A DNA stretch of 64,000 bases, taken from contig NZ_CP091792.1 of the NCBI RefSeq assembly GCF_022024115.1, positions 2,232,001 to 2,296,000 on the forward strand. Direction: 5' to 3'. The DNA is from Prevotella communis (GTDB lineage: Bacteria > Bacteroidota > Bacteroidia > Bacteroidales > Bacteroidaceae). Shown one piece after another: positions 1-6,881 of the stretch; position 1 is the first letter of the stretch, and each line of letters begins with the position of its first letter. The notes below the pieces were generated by a model. The model saw only the letters and a program-made list of their open reading frames with translations, had not been told where the DNA came from and did not search any database. The position numbers were made by a program, and so were the translations under genes.

Positions 1-378
1 GATGATGCCGTCGGCCAGGGCAAGGATTTTCTGTGGACTGGGCAGACATCTCGCATCAGCCATCTGACGTCTTGCGTCAGCCTTCTCCAGTTCCTCCCAG
101 CGCAGCACCAGCTTGGCGCGTGCCTCGTCGTTGAACTTCGTGGCGATGTAGAGGCACTCGGTCTTAGTGAGCACATAACAGGGAACTTCCTTCGTTCCAC
201 CATTCGGCAATTGGTAGGTTCTGGACGAGAGTCCAAATTTGGACCCTTGTACTTTTTCCCATGCAATCTCCATCTTTCTAATGTCACGCATGAGATGATT
301 GTGTTGTTTACCTGTCAGCTCTGCAATTTCGAGCGACGTGATTGTTTGAACTGTATGATTAATAATGTTTGTTTTCAT
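1..378 (-). CDS. Rha-family phage regulatory protein (3' part outside window)
   Basis: The ATG lies at 378-376 and 126 codons are open to the window edge, so the C-terminus is missing. The N-terminal ~95 residues fit the phage Rha regulator domain: 'SLEIAELTGKQHNHLMRDIRK' is the family's helix-turn-helix-like opening, followed by a tyrosine/glycine region and 'TKTECLYIATKFNDEARAKL'. In the family this domain is found in temperate-phage regulators and in Bacteroidota islands, often fused to antirepressor or KilA-type C-termini. Which C-terminus is present here cannot be seen. It is followed upstream by a repeat-rich 230-bp intergenic stretch. Its presence suggests a prophage or integrative-element remnant at this end of the window (inference). 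The family call is fairly sure and the target is unknown. Confidence 0.75.
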   Translation of the reverse strand, partial: MKTNIINHTVQTITSLEIAELTGKQHNHLMRDIRKMEIAWEKVQGSKFGLSSRTYQLPNGGTKEVPCYVLTKTECLYIATKFNDEARAKLVLRWEELEKADARRQMADARCLPSPQKILALADGII

Positions 379-498
379 TGTTGAGTTGTTATTAAGCGAG
401 AAGAAGTGCTTGGAAATCCGATGGCCATCTTCACGTGAAGACTTCCTCTGCTTCAACTCAAATTCTCGTTTTCTTGAGGAATAAATTCCTTTTTTCTT

Positions 499-607
499 GG
501 AAACAAATTTTCGTAATTATCGTAATTTTCTCGTAATTTTTATTATGGATAAATTATGCGTATTACGGCAATTTGTTTCCATTTCAATTGTACGGCAATT
601 TGTTTCC
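499..607. repeat. Cluster of short direct and inverted repeats upstream of rha
   Basis: A 17-bp direct repeat (TACGGCAATTTGTTTCC) occurs at 564-580 and 591-607, 27 bp apart start to start. Its 3' part occurs inverted at 499-509 (GGAAACAAATT). Between them TCGTAATT is repeated at 511-518, 520-527 and 531-538. The arrangement lies between the rha start and the downstream end of the next leftward gene, so it would sit in the promoter/operator region of rha. I infer operator or iteron-like binding sites; no protein binding is shown. Confidence 0.55.
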
Positions 608-610
608 TGA

Positions 611-889
611 TCAATTGATTTTCACGATATCAGTGGCAAGTATTTCCTGGAACGTCTGTCCCTGATATTCGTGTGTAGAGAAACGGAGGGTGGCGATGAC
701 GATGTCACCCTCGTAGAACCTGCACGCCGCCAGATTACCCAGCATCGTGCACACATATTCATTTTCAAACTTTGAGCCCAGCTCCTTCAGCACAATGTTG
801 CACTTCTGGATAACGCCCGACTCCTGTTTACTTGACTGTACGCTGAAGGCCTCGCCCTGGCGTACCACTTTCAAAATCTTTGTTTCCAT
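611..889 (-). CDS. Small conserved-looking protein, possible OB-fold (DUF3127-like)
   Basis: 92 residues starting at METKILK. A longer reading to 970 exists, but its extra 27 residues look non-coding and would cross the region just downstream of a promoter box. The visible pattern is alternating beta strands: an N-terminal 'KILKVVRQGE', then 'KCNIVLKELGSKFENEYVCTMLG', then 'FYEGDIVIATLRFSTHEYQGQTFQEI' ending in 'DIVKIN'. This order of strands with a C-terminal 'F..REF.G..(F/Y)' motif resembles the DUF3127 single-strand-binding-like OB fold, but the similarity is weak and judged by eye. No signal peptide or membrane segment is seen. It stands alone between the leftward three-gene operon and rha and has its own -7 box at 991-998. 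Function unknown. Confidence 0.55.
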   Translation of the reverse strand: METKILKVVRQGEAFSVQSSKQESGVIQKCNIVLKELGSKFENEYVCTMLGNLAACRFYEGDIVIATLRFSTHEYQGQTFQEILATDIVKIN

Positions 890-990
890 TTGTTGTTGTA
901 TATAAAAACCTTGCTTGTAGCCGCCCCTTCCCAAGGGGCTCAAAATGTGTATCAGCATGTCAAAGAGCACCGTCGATCAATTCGACAGTG

Positions 991-998
991 CAAAGGTA
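991..998 (-). promoter_or_regulatory. Bacteroidota -7 box (TACCTTTG) for the small protein at 611-889
   Basis: On the minus strand the sequence reads TACCTTTG, a match to the Bacteroidota TAnnTTTG consensus, about 100 bp upstream of the METKILK start. The -33 element is not clear in the A/T-rich sequence upstream. Confidence 0.5.
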
Positions 999-1017
999 CG
1001 GCAAGTAAAAAGAGTAA

Positions 1018-1065
1018 AAAAAAATAAAAGCCAGCCGATAAATAATAATAATTTATCAACTGACT
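1018..1065 (-). terminator. Rho-independent terminator after the three-gene unknown operon
   Basis: On the minus strand a stem made from 1051-1065 and 1029-1042 (13 pairs including G-U pairs) is followed by a run of T (the A run at 1018-1028). It lies about 40 bp beyond the stop of the gene at 1105-2082. Confidence 0.6.
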
Positions 1066-1104
1066 TTCAATAAGTTACATTTCCGGAAATAACAAAAAAT
1101 AAAA

Positions 1105-2082
1105 TCAGGTATGCTTTTTTATTACCTCCTTGATGGCTTTTACTTCTTCGCGGGTCATTTCTGAGTCGGAAGAGTCGTAGTTCGCATAGTTATTAATATA
1201 CGTATAATGCGTCTTACCTGTGTAGATAAGGGCATCGGCCTGTTTGGGATTTACATCGTACACACCTTCTCCACACAACAGTCCCACTAGATTACACGTC
1301 AACTTCTGATTATAGCCACCTTTGAAGGTGTTTGGCGATACCTGCTTTAGTTTCTTCTGCAAATCGCCTACCATCAGAATTGCATCCAACAACTCATCAT
1401 AGTTTCCAGAGAAATCAGATACCACATGTTCACGTAGCGGCTGCATGTCTGTCAGCATACCAGTCATACACTCCTCCAACTTACGGTCGCGATTAGCTTT
1501 CTTCAACTGGTCAAGGTCTTGATAAATAAGGCCAAGAGTAGTCTCAAAACGGAAGTAGTGACCATAACGAGCTGGGCTGTAGGTGTCGCGATTTTCGTAC
1601 ATGTAGTTACCGATAGCCTCCTTATTGTCAAACTCAAAACGCCCCATTCGTAAATCAACCATATCACGCAGCAATGCATAACGCAGAATTTGCACTTCGC
1701 TCATACAGTCTACTTCCAATCCCAGCTGCTCCAACTCCTCTTTGGCTTTTGTGCGTTTCGATCTTGGAATCTCGTAGTAGTCATCACGCAGAAACTTGGT
1801 GTCAAGCAGACTCTTTAGCATCAGTCCGACACGTTCAGTCAAATCCTCTTCTGTCACACCGCCGCCGTGACGCTTAGTCCAGACGGCATGATCCTGTCGC
1901 GCTTGTTGGATGGTATCTTGCTGCTGGGCGAGAATGGTGTCGTAGTACTCGCCACCTGGCACAGCCGTCAACTTCACTTCCACCTGACGTGTAATCATGT
2001 CGAGTTTGATGTAGTCAATATGGCGACCACCCGTCTCAAAGGCAGCCACACGACTGAATATTTCTTCTAACAAATCGCTCAT
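1105..2082 (-). CDS. Uncharacterised protein, third gene of unknown operon
   Basis: 325 residues, soluble, charged, with no signal peptide or membrane helix. I do not recognise the family. The N-terminal half is rich in helices with acidic and basic stretches (for example 'ILAQQQDTIQQARQD', 'RSKRTKAKEELEQLGLEVD'); the C-terminal part is rich in Asn, Tyr and Asp ('YTGKTHYTYINNYANYD') and ends in a basic helix. The start codon overlaps the stop of the upstream gene by 4 bases (ATGA), so the two are translationally coupled. It is last in a three-gene unit with 2079-2489 and 2498-3307 and is followed by a terminator. It sits beside a phage-type Rha gene, so an accessory or defence role is possible but not shown. 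Confidence 0.7.
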   Translation of the reverse strand: MSDLLEEIFSRVAAFETGGRHIDYIKLDMITRQVEVKLTAVPGGEYYDTILAQQQDTIQQARQDHAVWTKRHGGGVTEEDLTERVGLMLKSLLDTKFLRDDYYEIPRSKRTKAKEELEQLGLEVDCMSEVQILRYALLRDMVDLRMGRFEFDNKEAIGNYMYENRDTYSPARYGHYFRFETTLGLIYQDLDQLKKANRDRKLEECMTGMLTDMQPLREHVVSDFSGNYDELLDAILMVGDLQKKLKQVSPNTFKGGYNQKLTCNLVGLLCGEGVYDVNPKQADALIYTGKTHYTYINNYANYDSSDSEMTREEVKAIKEVIKKHT

Positions 2083-2489
2083 GATGCACTGCCAGTATAT
2101 TCAAAGTAAATGTAAAGCGAACGATAGTTCTCATCAGGCTCAGTTTCTGTGTTCACTTCGAAATGTGAGAATTCAAAAATCACAAAAGCAGTCTCAACAT
2201 TCGGACCAGGACGCTTATAATCCATCAAATAAGTGGTTGCAATCTCTCCATTTTCGGCGTCATCCATCACTTGTTTTTCCAACTCTGCTAATATCTCGTA
2301 AGGACGTAGATACCATTCGTCATTGCCGAGCGTAAACATTTCCAGAAAATACTTCAGGTTACTTAGCATCAGTATCGTGGCACCACTTTTACCTGGTAGG
2401 CCCTTAGGCAGCACAACATACTCACGAGTTTCATCACCCCATTCATGATGAGTGGTCTCTTCTCTGTATTCAGGATTCTCTATTATCAT
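2079..2489 (-). CDS. Uncharacterised protein, second gene of unknown operon
   Basis: 136 residues, acidic, no signal peptide. The family is not recognised. The N-terminus has 'HHEWGDETREYVVLPKGLPGKSGATILML', and the C-terminal half alternates hydrophobic residues in a way that suggests a beta sheet ('ETAFVIFEFSHFEVNTETE', 'YRSLYIYFEYTG'). It starts 8 bases after the first gene's stop and its own stop overlaps the next start by 4 bases, so all three genes are probably one transcript. A small acidic partner between two larger proteins is compatible with an adaptor or immunity-like component, but nothing in the sequence proves this. Confidence 0.7.
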   Translation of the reverse strand: MIIENPEYREETTHHEWGDETREYVVLPKGLPGKSGATILMLSNLKYFLEMFTLGNDEWYLRPYEILAELEKQVMDDAENGEIATTYLMDYKRPGPNVETAFVIFEFSHFEVNTETEPDENYRSLYIYFEYTGSAS

Positions 2490-2497
2490 TTATCTGT

Positions 2498-3307
2498 CTA
2501 TTTTGATTTCTTATTCAATCCATAGCCTCTCGTTGAAGGCTCCACTAACTTAAAGTTTCCCTCTTGCGGAGCAAACGGGTCAAGATTGGCTTTGTACCTA
2601 TAGCTGAGCTGATGTTTCAGGCTTTCCCTTTGAGCCTCCACCTGATTATCCTTCAACATCTCGTTCGAAACAAACGTGGTAAAGTTGAAGTATCGGCGGT
2701 CTGCACCCGAAAGGCCCAACGAGATGCCATTACGCGAATAGGTTATCAGATTCTTGAAACCCGCCTGACGATTATATTCTTCGTTTTCCTCGAAAAACAT
2801 ACGGTCTTCATCGTCAAGTTTTATTTTTAATTCAATTAACGTCTCATCAATCGCATCATAATGTTCTCTCATCACCATCTTCACAAGATTAGGGAAGTCT
2901 GGTTGCGACAACCCCCTGGCCTCAACAAAACGCTTGCGAAACTGATTGAAATAATGTGGCGGGAACTCATTGCACATGATTGTATCTTCGCTATTTGCGT
3001 TTAACAAATAGATGCCCATACCATTGTTGCTTTCAAGTTTTGCGTGGCAGACAACGTAAGTCTGATAGCCCCGCACGTTGACAATGCCCTTTTTCAATAT
3101 AGCCTTGCTTTCTGCCATTACGATGACCGTCCACTTCCCCATACCATCAAACGTCCGTTCGAAAGTATAGAAAGTTGGGAACACCTTCGTCTTGAACACA
3201 ATTTTATAATTGTGTTTCAACCAGCCCATGGCAGCCTCATACAGCAACGGCTTCATCTTTTCCATCTGTCTCACCTTCTCTTCAGGTGTCATTGTAGGGA
3301 GTATCAT
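2498..3307 (-). CDS. Uncharacterised protein, first gene of unknown operon
   Basis: 269 residues, soluble, no signal peptide. I do not recognise it. The central block has 'KTKVFPTFYTFERTF', 'WTVIVMAESKAIL', a strand-rich stretch, and 'FPPHYFNQFRKRFVEARGL', an aromatic-His followed by Arg-rich helix that could be a catalytic or nucleic-acid-contact region. After this come a long acidic helix ('LKIKLDDEDRMFFEENEEYNRQ') and a C-terminus rich in basic residues. It opens a three-gene operon whose promoter box lies at 3362-3369, about 55 bp upstream. The ATG used (3307) gives MILPTMTPEEKVRQME; an internal Met six codons later is an alternative start. Confidence 0.7.
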   Translation of the reverse strand: MILPTMTPEEKVRQMEKMKPLLYEAAMGWLKHNYKIVFKTKVFPTFYTFERTFDGMGKWTVIVMAESKAILKKGIVNVRGYQTYVVCHAKLESNNGMGIYLLNANSEDTIMCNEFPPHYFNQFRKRFVEARGLSQPDFPNLVKMVMREHYDAIDETLIELKIKLDDEDRMFFEENEEYNRQAGFKNLITYSRNGISLGLSGADRRYFNFTTFVSNEMLKDNQVEAQRESLKHQLSYRYKANLDPFAPQEGNFKLVEPSTRGYGLNKKSK

Positions 3308-3361
3308 ACAATCTTCTTACCTTTATTATCTATATGAATAATATATCGTGTTTTCGAATTG

Positions 3362-3369
3362 CAAAGGTA
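3362..3369 (-). promoter_or_regulatory. Bacteroidota -7 box (TACCTTTG) for the three-gene unknown operon
   Basis: Minus-strand TACCTTTG about 55 bp upstream of the start at 3307. No TTTG is seen at the expected -33 spacing. A 10-bp imperfect hairpin (3377-3403) covers the region immediately upstream and could be an operator. Confidence 0.5.
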
Positions 3370-3494
3370 CAAAAAATCCCGCTCTATTTGTGGTAGAACG
3401 GGAAAAATATTTATAAAAATTATATTATGCCGAATCATTGAGCAAAGCAGAGTGACTCGTCATGGGAACAAGGGCTGTAACCATTTTTTACTTC

Positions 3495-3581
3495 TTACAA
3501 ATCTTGTTCTTTTAATGACTTCCGAAATTCCTCGTAGCTGATTTTGTCTTGCCCTGAAAAACGTTGAATAAAAAACAACGT
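3495..3581 (-). pseudogene. Possible 3' gene remnant (28 codons before a stop, no start)
   Basis: Reading leftward from 3581 a frame without ATG gives '...IQRFSGQDKISYEEFRKSLK' plus 'EQDL' and a stop at 3497-3495. The composition looks like a real protein C-terminus (charged amphipathic helix), but an in-frame stop just upstream and the lack of a start mean it cannot be a complete gene. I read it as a decayed gene end left by rearrangement at this junction. Chance cannot be excluded in so short a stretch. Confidence 0.25.
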
Positions 3582-3629
3582 TTAAAAAGAAAAAAATATG
3601 ATTTTCTTTTTTTTTTCGTGGGAAATTCG

Positions 3630-3637
3630 TATCTTTG
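3630..3637 (+). promoter_or_regulatory. Bacteroidota -7 box (TATCTTTG) for the lipoprotein/C13 operon
   Basis: TATCTTTG lies 40 bp upstream of the first lipoprotein's ATG at 3678. The region 19-22 bp upstream of the box is only a T run, so the -33 element is degenerate. The 8-bp inverted repeat at 3559-3583 lies further upstream. Confidence 0.6.
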
Positions 3638-3677
3638 CGGCGTCTATACCTGCTGACTAACCTAACAATTCATCAAG

Positions 3678-4721
3678 ATGAAACAAAAGATTCTTTATTC
3701 CTATATCCTGCTGCTATCCTTCGCCACATTTTTTACAGCCTGTTCAAAGGACGAACTGCAGGCCGAATCCCCGTCCGGAAAAGACCTGACGGTTCTCTTT
3801 GCGTGGGAATCCGGTTTCTCTGGTGCAGGCTACGACGATGCTATTCTCAAGTCCGTGTCGGAAAGTCAGGCAGCACATCTGGATATGAAGGTTCATCTCA
3901 TAAGACCCAAGAGCCAAGCCGAGGCCCTTGCCCTTATGAATAATTTCACAACCAATGGAACTGCAGAGAAAGCCCTTATCCTCTGTGGTCCTCAGTACGA
4001 GTCTCTGGCACAAGAGCTTCACCCTGGAGCCGGGCGCATCCTTTTGGTAGATAGCCAAGAGGAAATGCCCAACGGTCTCTCCACCTTGCAACTGAAACGC
4101 TACGGCGGGGCATGGCTGGCCGGAGCCCTCAGCAAGCGTCATGAGTTGCATATCTTCAAGGCTTTTGACGGCGACAGCATGATGGACGCGGTGGCCGACG
4201 GCATTGAGGATGGTTATCGGGATGCAGGCGGACAGGAATGTCACCGCATTGTGCTGGCAGACAGCTACCGCGGCACCAACATGCCCGACGAGTTGTTCCA
4301 CCTGCTGTATACGAATCCGGATGAATACTGGGAGGCTGTCAATGTTTGTCTGGCGCCGGTGTGTGGCGCTTCCCGGATGGGAGCCTACGCCTACTCCAAC
4401 AATTTTTGTGTGTATTCCATGGGCATCGGGGAAGACTGTAGTATATTCTCTGACTGGCTGCCATATTCTCTCATTTACGATATGGGAGAAATCATCAAGA
4501 CCTATATCAACCAGTGGCTTGCTGGCCAATCGTGGCCTGTACATAAGGACTTTGGTCTGTCCACCGGCCATGTGCGTATTCTATACAACGACCGCTTCTT
4601 TGGATTACTCAATCGCATCCATTACTACAGAGAAAACTTCCCTCAAAGGGACGAATACGAGGCGCTGGAAGCGCAATACATAGAAACCGCAAAAGAAAAG
4701 GAGATGACCCATGCGTACTAA
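3678..4721 (+). CDS. Lipoprotein with BMP/PnrA-like periplasmic-binding fold
   Basis: 347 residues. The signal peptide ends in a lipobox (FFTACSKDE), so the mature protein begins at Cys and is lipid-anchored. The rest resembles the Bmp/PnrA (TmpC) branch of type 1 periplasmic-binding proteins: 'LTVLFAWESGFSGAGYDDA' near the N-terminus, 'ALILCGPQYESLAQEL' and 'LQLKRYGGAWLAGALSKRHE' in the middle, and 'VADGIEDGYRDAGG' as the helix before the second lobe. In the family such proteins bind nucleosides or other small ligands for ABC uptake or sensing. No permease or ATPase is nearby, so sensing or capture is more likely than import here (inference). It overlaps the start of the next gene by 11 bases, which implies coupled translation. 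Confidence 0.7.
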   Translation: MKQKILYSYILLLSFATFFTACSKDELQAESPSGKDLTVLFAWESGFSGAGYDDAILKSVSESQAAHLDMKVHLIRPKSQAEALALMNNFTTNGTAEKALILCGPQYESLAQELHPGAGRILLVDSQEEMPNGLSTLQLKRYGGAWLAGALSKRHELHIFKAFDGDSMMDAVADGIEDGYRDAGGQECHRIVLADSYRGTNMPDELFHLLYTNPDEYWEAVNVCLAPVCGASRMGAYAYSNNFCVYSMGIGEDCSIFSDWLPYSLIYDMGEIIKTYINQWLAGQSWPVHKDFGLSTGHVRILYNDRFFGLLNRIHYYRENFPQRDEYEALEAQYIETAKEKEMTHAY

Positions 4722-6846
4722 ACTGATATTCCTATTCACGATTCTGTTTCTCTGGAGTTGCAAGGACGAAAGTCCGACGCCCAGTTCCAGTCAAAACGTG
4801 GAAACGACCTCCTACAAAGTGGCCGTGATTATGCCTCAGGAAATCTGGGGCAGTATAAAACCCGTAGCAGAGCAGGCTCTCCAAAACGTGGTGAAAGCCC
4901 AAGAGGGATTAGCGAAAAGCGTGACAATGAACCTGGAATGGGTTGACGAGTCTGCCGAGAACCTGAAGGATGAAGTGTATCGCATCACCCACGACAACAC
5001 CTATGCTGCCATCATCGGACCCAAATACAGTCGTCACGCCCGTATGGTGGCCAAGGAGAGCCTTTCGTACCGCATCCCCGTACTGATGCCCAGCGTCACT
5101 TCTGCAGAGATTCAGCGCATCTATGCGGGCAGCAACCGTACGGCCCCCAACATCTTCTGCATGTCGGAAAGCGACCTTGCCCAATGTCAGGCCATCTTGA
5201 GCATCATCTCCCACCAGATGTATTCGTCCTTCGTCATGCTGTTGTGCCGTCAGGACGACGCCGACGACTACGTCACTTCCTTCAACTCCTATCTGCCCTT
5301 CCTGGCCAGAGAACTCGGCTTCCGCAATGTATTGACCTACCCCTTCAAAGACAAGGAAAGTATGCGCGCGCAAATAAAATCCATTGCCGGTGATAATGTC
5401 CTCGCCAAATTCTTAAGCAGCATCTTCTTCGTTCCAGCGACCACCCAAGAAATGCTCTGGCTCGACGAAATACTGACGGAGGAAGGCATCAAGCAAGACT
5501 ACGTCAATTTCCCCCGCATTTATTGCACAGATATTGCCAGCAACGAAGTCCTGGAAAAACAACTGAAACACGAATACGAAGGCATAGCTCTCTGCGGCAG
5601 TCCAGAAAGCGGTTTCCCCGCCATGCGAAAAGCCTTTACCGGCAAGGAAATCCAAAACGGCTATGCCCAGTTCTATGATTGTTTCACCCTTTTGGGAATG
5701 GCGTTGGCACACAAGGAGACCGCAGGACTGGAAACCGTGCGCGAGGCCATTGTTGCCGTAATGGATGCCTGTGACGGGCATGGAGACAAACTGGGATGGA
5801 CAACCGAGAGTCTTTCCGCAGGGTTCCGCGCCATCCGTGGCGGCCAGTTGCCCAACATGGCGGGAGCGTCTGGTAGCTGGGTATTTGACCGCGAGACCCA
5901 CATCAGTCAGCTGGGTACTTGGTACGGTCACTGGCGGTTCTACGATGGGGCCTATCATTTTGTGGAGTACCTTACCCGCAGTGACAATGCCAACAAGGCC
6001 TCCATGGATCAACTCTGGAATATGGAGATGGGTTATAGATTATTTCCTTCCAGCAGAGACTATGATTTTGAGTACGAGCCCCTCCAAGACCGCTATGCCG
6101 TGGTGATGGCCACCTCTACGGGTTGGAACAACTACCGCCACCAGGCAGATGCCCTCGACATCTACCGTATGCTTAGAAACGCCGGTTACGATGATGACCA
6201 CATCGTGCTCATCACCGAGGACGACCTGGCCAACGATCCTGAAAATCCCCACCCTGGTGTGGTGCACGTAACCCCTGACGGGGAAAACCTCCACTTGAAC
6301 ATCAAGAACGATTACAAAATCAGTCAGCTCACCCCTGCCGACCTGGAAAACATCCTCAAAGGCAATGTCACAGAACGCACACCGCAGGTCGTACATGGCA
6401 GCAAGAACACCAATGTGCTCTTCTTCTGGAGTGGCCACGGGAAATACGATGGCATGCTCAACTGGGCGGGTGGCGAGATCACTGCAGAAGAGATCCGTAC
6501 TGCCATCCATGGGGCACAAGACAACTTCCGCAAAATGTTGCTGGTCATGGAGACCTGCTACAGCGGCTCGGTTGGCGAGAATCTGACCGGTATTCCCGGA
6601 CTGATGGTGCTCACAGCTGCGGCTCCAGACGAGAAATCCCATGCCGACGTCATAGAGGGCAACATCTATCTCTCGAATGCCTTTACCCGAGTGTTCCGCG
6701 AAGAGGTGGAGAAGAATCCGGACATCACCATTTACGACCTTTACACCCAACTGGCCCGCCACACTACGGCCTCCCACGCCATGATGTACAACTACGACTG
6801 CTATGGCAGCGTCTACAACAATACCTTAGGAGAATATTTCAAATAA
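4711..6846 (+). CDS. Lipoprotein: periplasmic-binding fold fused to legumain-like (C13) peptidase
   Basis: 711 residues. A lipobox (LFLWSCKDE) ends the signal peptide. Residues ~35-435 form a type 1 periplasmic-binding fold of the branched-chain-amino-acid/receptor-ligand type ('YKVAVIMPQEIWGS', 'YAAIIGPKYSRHARMVAKE', 'RIPVLMPSVTSAEIQ'). Residues ~460-711 match peptidase family C13 (legumain, GPI transamidase subunit) closely. Visible active-site parts are 'GWNNYRHQAD' with Asn474 and Arg476, His576 in 'FFWSGHGKYDG', and Cys616 in 'VMETCYSGS'; 'DDLANDPENPHPGVV' is also a legumain landmark. In legumain the Asn, His and Cys form the catalytic triad and the Arg belongs to the S1 pocket that selects Asn/Asp. 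The likely role is an envelope protease gated by ligand binding (inference). All key residues are intact. Confidence 0.88.
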   Translation: MRTKLIFLFTILFLWSCKDESPTPSSSQNVETTSYKVAVIMPQEIWGSIKPVAEQALQNVVKAQEGLAKSVTMNLEWVDESAENLKDEVYRITHDNTYAAIIGPKYSRHARMVAKESLSYRIPVLMPSVTSAEIQRIYAGSNRTAPNIFCMSESDLAQCQAILSIISHQMYSSFVMLLCRQDDADDYVTSFNSYLPFLARELGFRNVLTYPFKDKESMRAQIKSIAGDNVLAKFLSSIFFVPATTQEMLWLDEILTEEGIKQDYVNFPRIYCTDIASNEVLEKQLKHEYEGIALCGSPESGFPAMRKAFTGKEIQNGYAQFYDCFTLLGMALAHKETAGLETVREAIVAVMDACDGHGDKLGWTTESLSAGFRAIRGGQLPNMAGASGSWVFDRETHISQLGTWYGHWRFYDGAYHFVEYLTRSDNANKASMDQLWNMEMGYRLFPSSRDYDFEYEPLQDRYAVVMATSTGWNNYRHQADALDIYRMLRNAGYDDDHIVLITEDDLANDPENPHPGVVHVTPDGENLHLNIKNDYKISQLTPADLENILKGNVTERTPQVVHGSKNTNVLFFWSGHGKYDGMLNWAGGEITAEEIRTAIHGAQDNFRKMLLVMETCYSGSVGENLTGIPGLMVLTAAAPDEKSHADVIEGNIYLSNAFTRVFREEVEKNPDITIYDLYTQLARHTTASHAMMYNYDCYGSVYNNTLGEYFK

Positions 6847-6881
6847 AGAATAATAATTATTAATTCAAAATCTATAGTACA

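Larger units (their letters stand above)
3308..3677. other. 370-bp divergent intergenic region with regulatory repeats
   Basis: This gap between the leftward unknown operon and the rightward lipoprotein operon holds: a leftward -7 box at 3362-3369; an imperfect inverted repeat 3377-3386/3394-3403 just upstream of that box; a leftward gene-end-like fragment at 3495-3581; an 8-bp perfect inverted repeat (AAACGTTG 3559-3566, CAACGTTT 3576-3583) about 50 bp upstream of the rightward -7 box; and that box at 3630-3637. The inverted repeats are candidate operators. Confidence 0.5.

Noticed and set aside
1674..2070. Rightward open frames inside the unknown operon.
   Set aside because: They overlap the leftward gene, which has a good start, coupling and operon structure.
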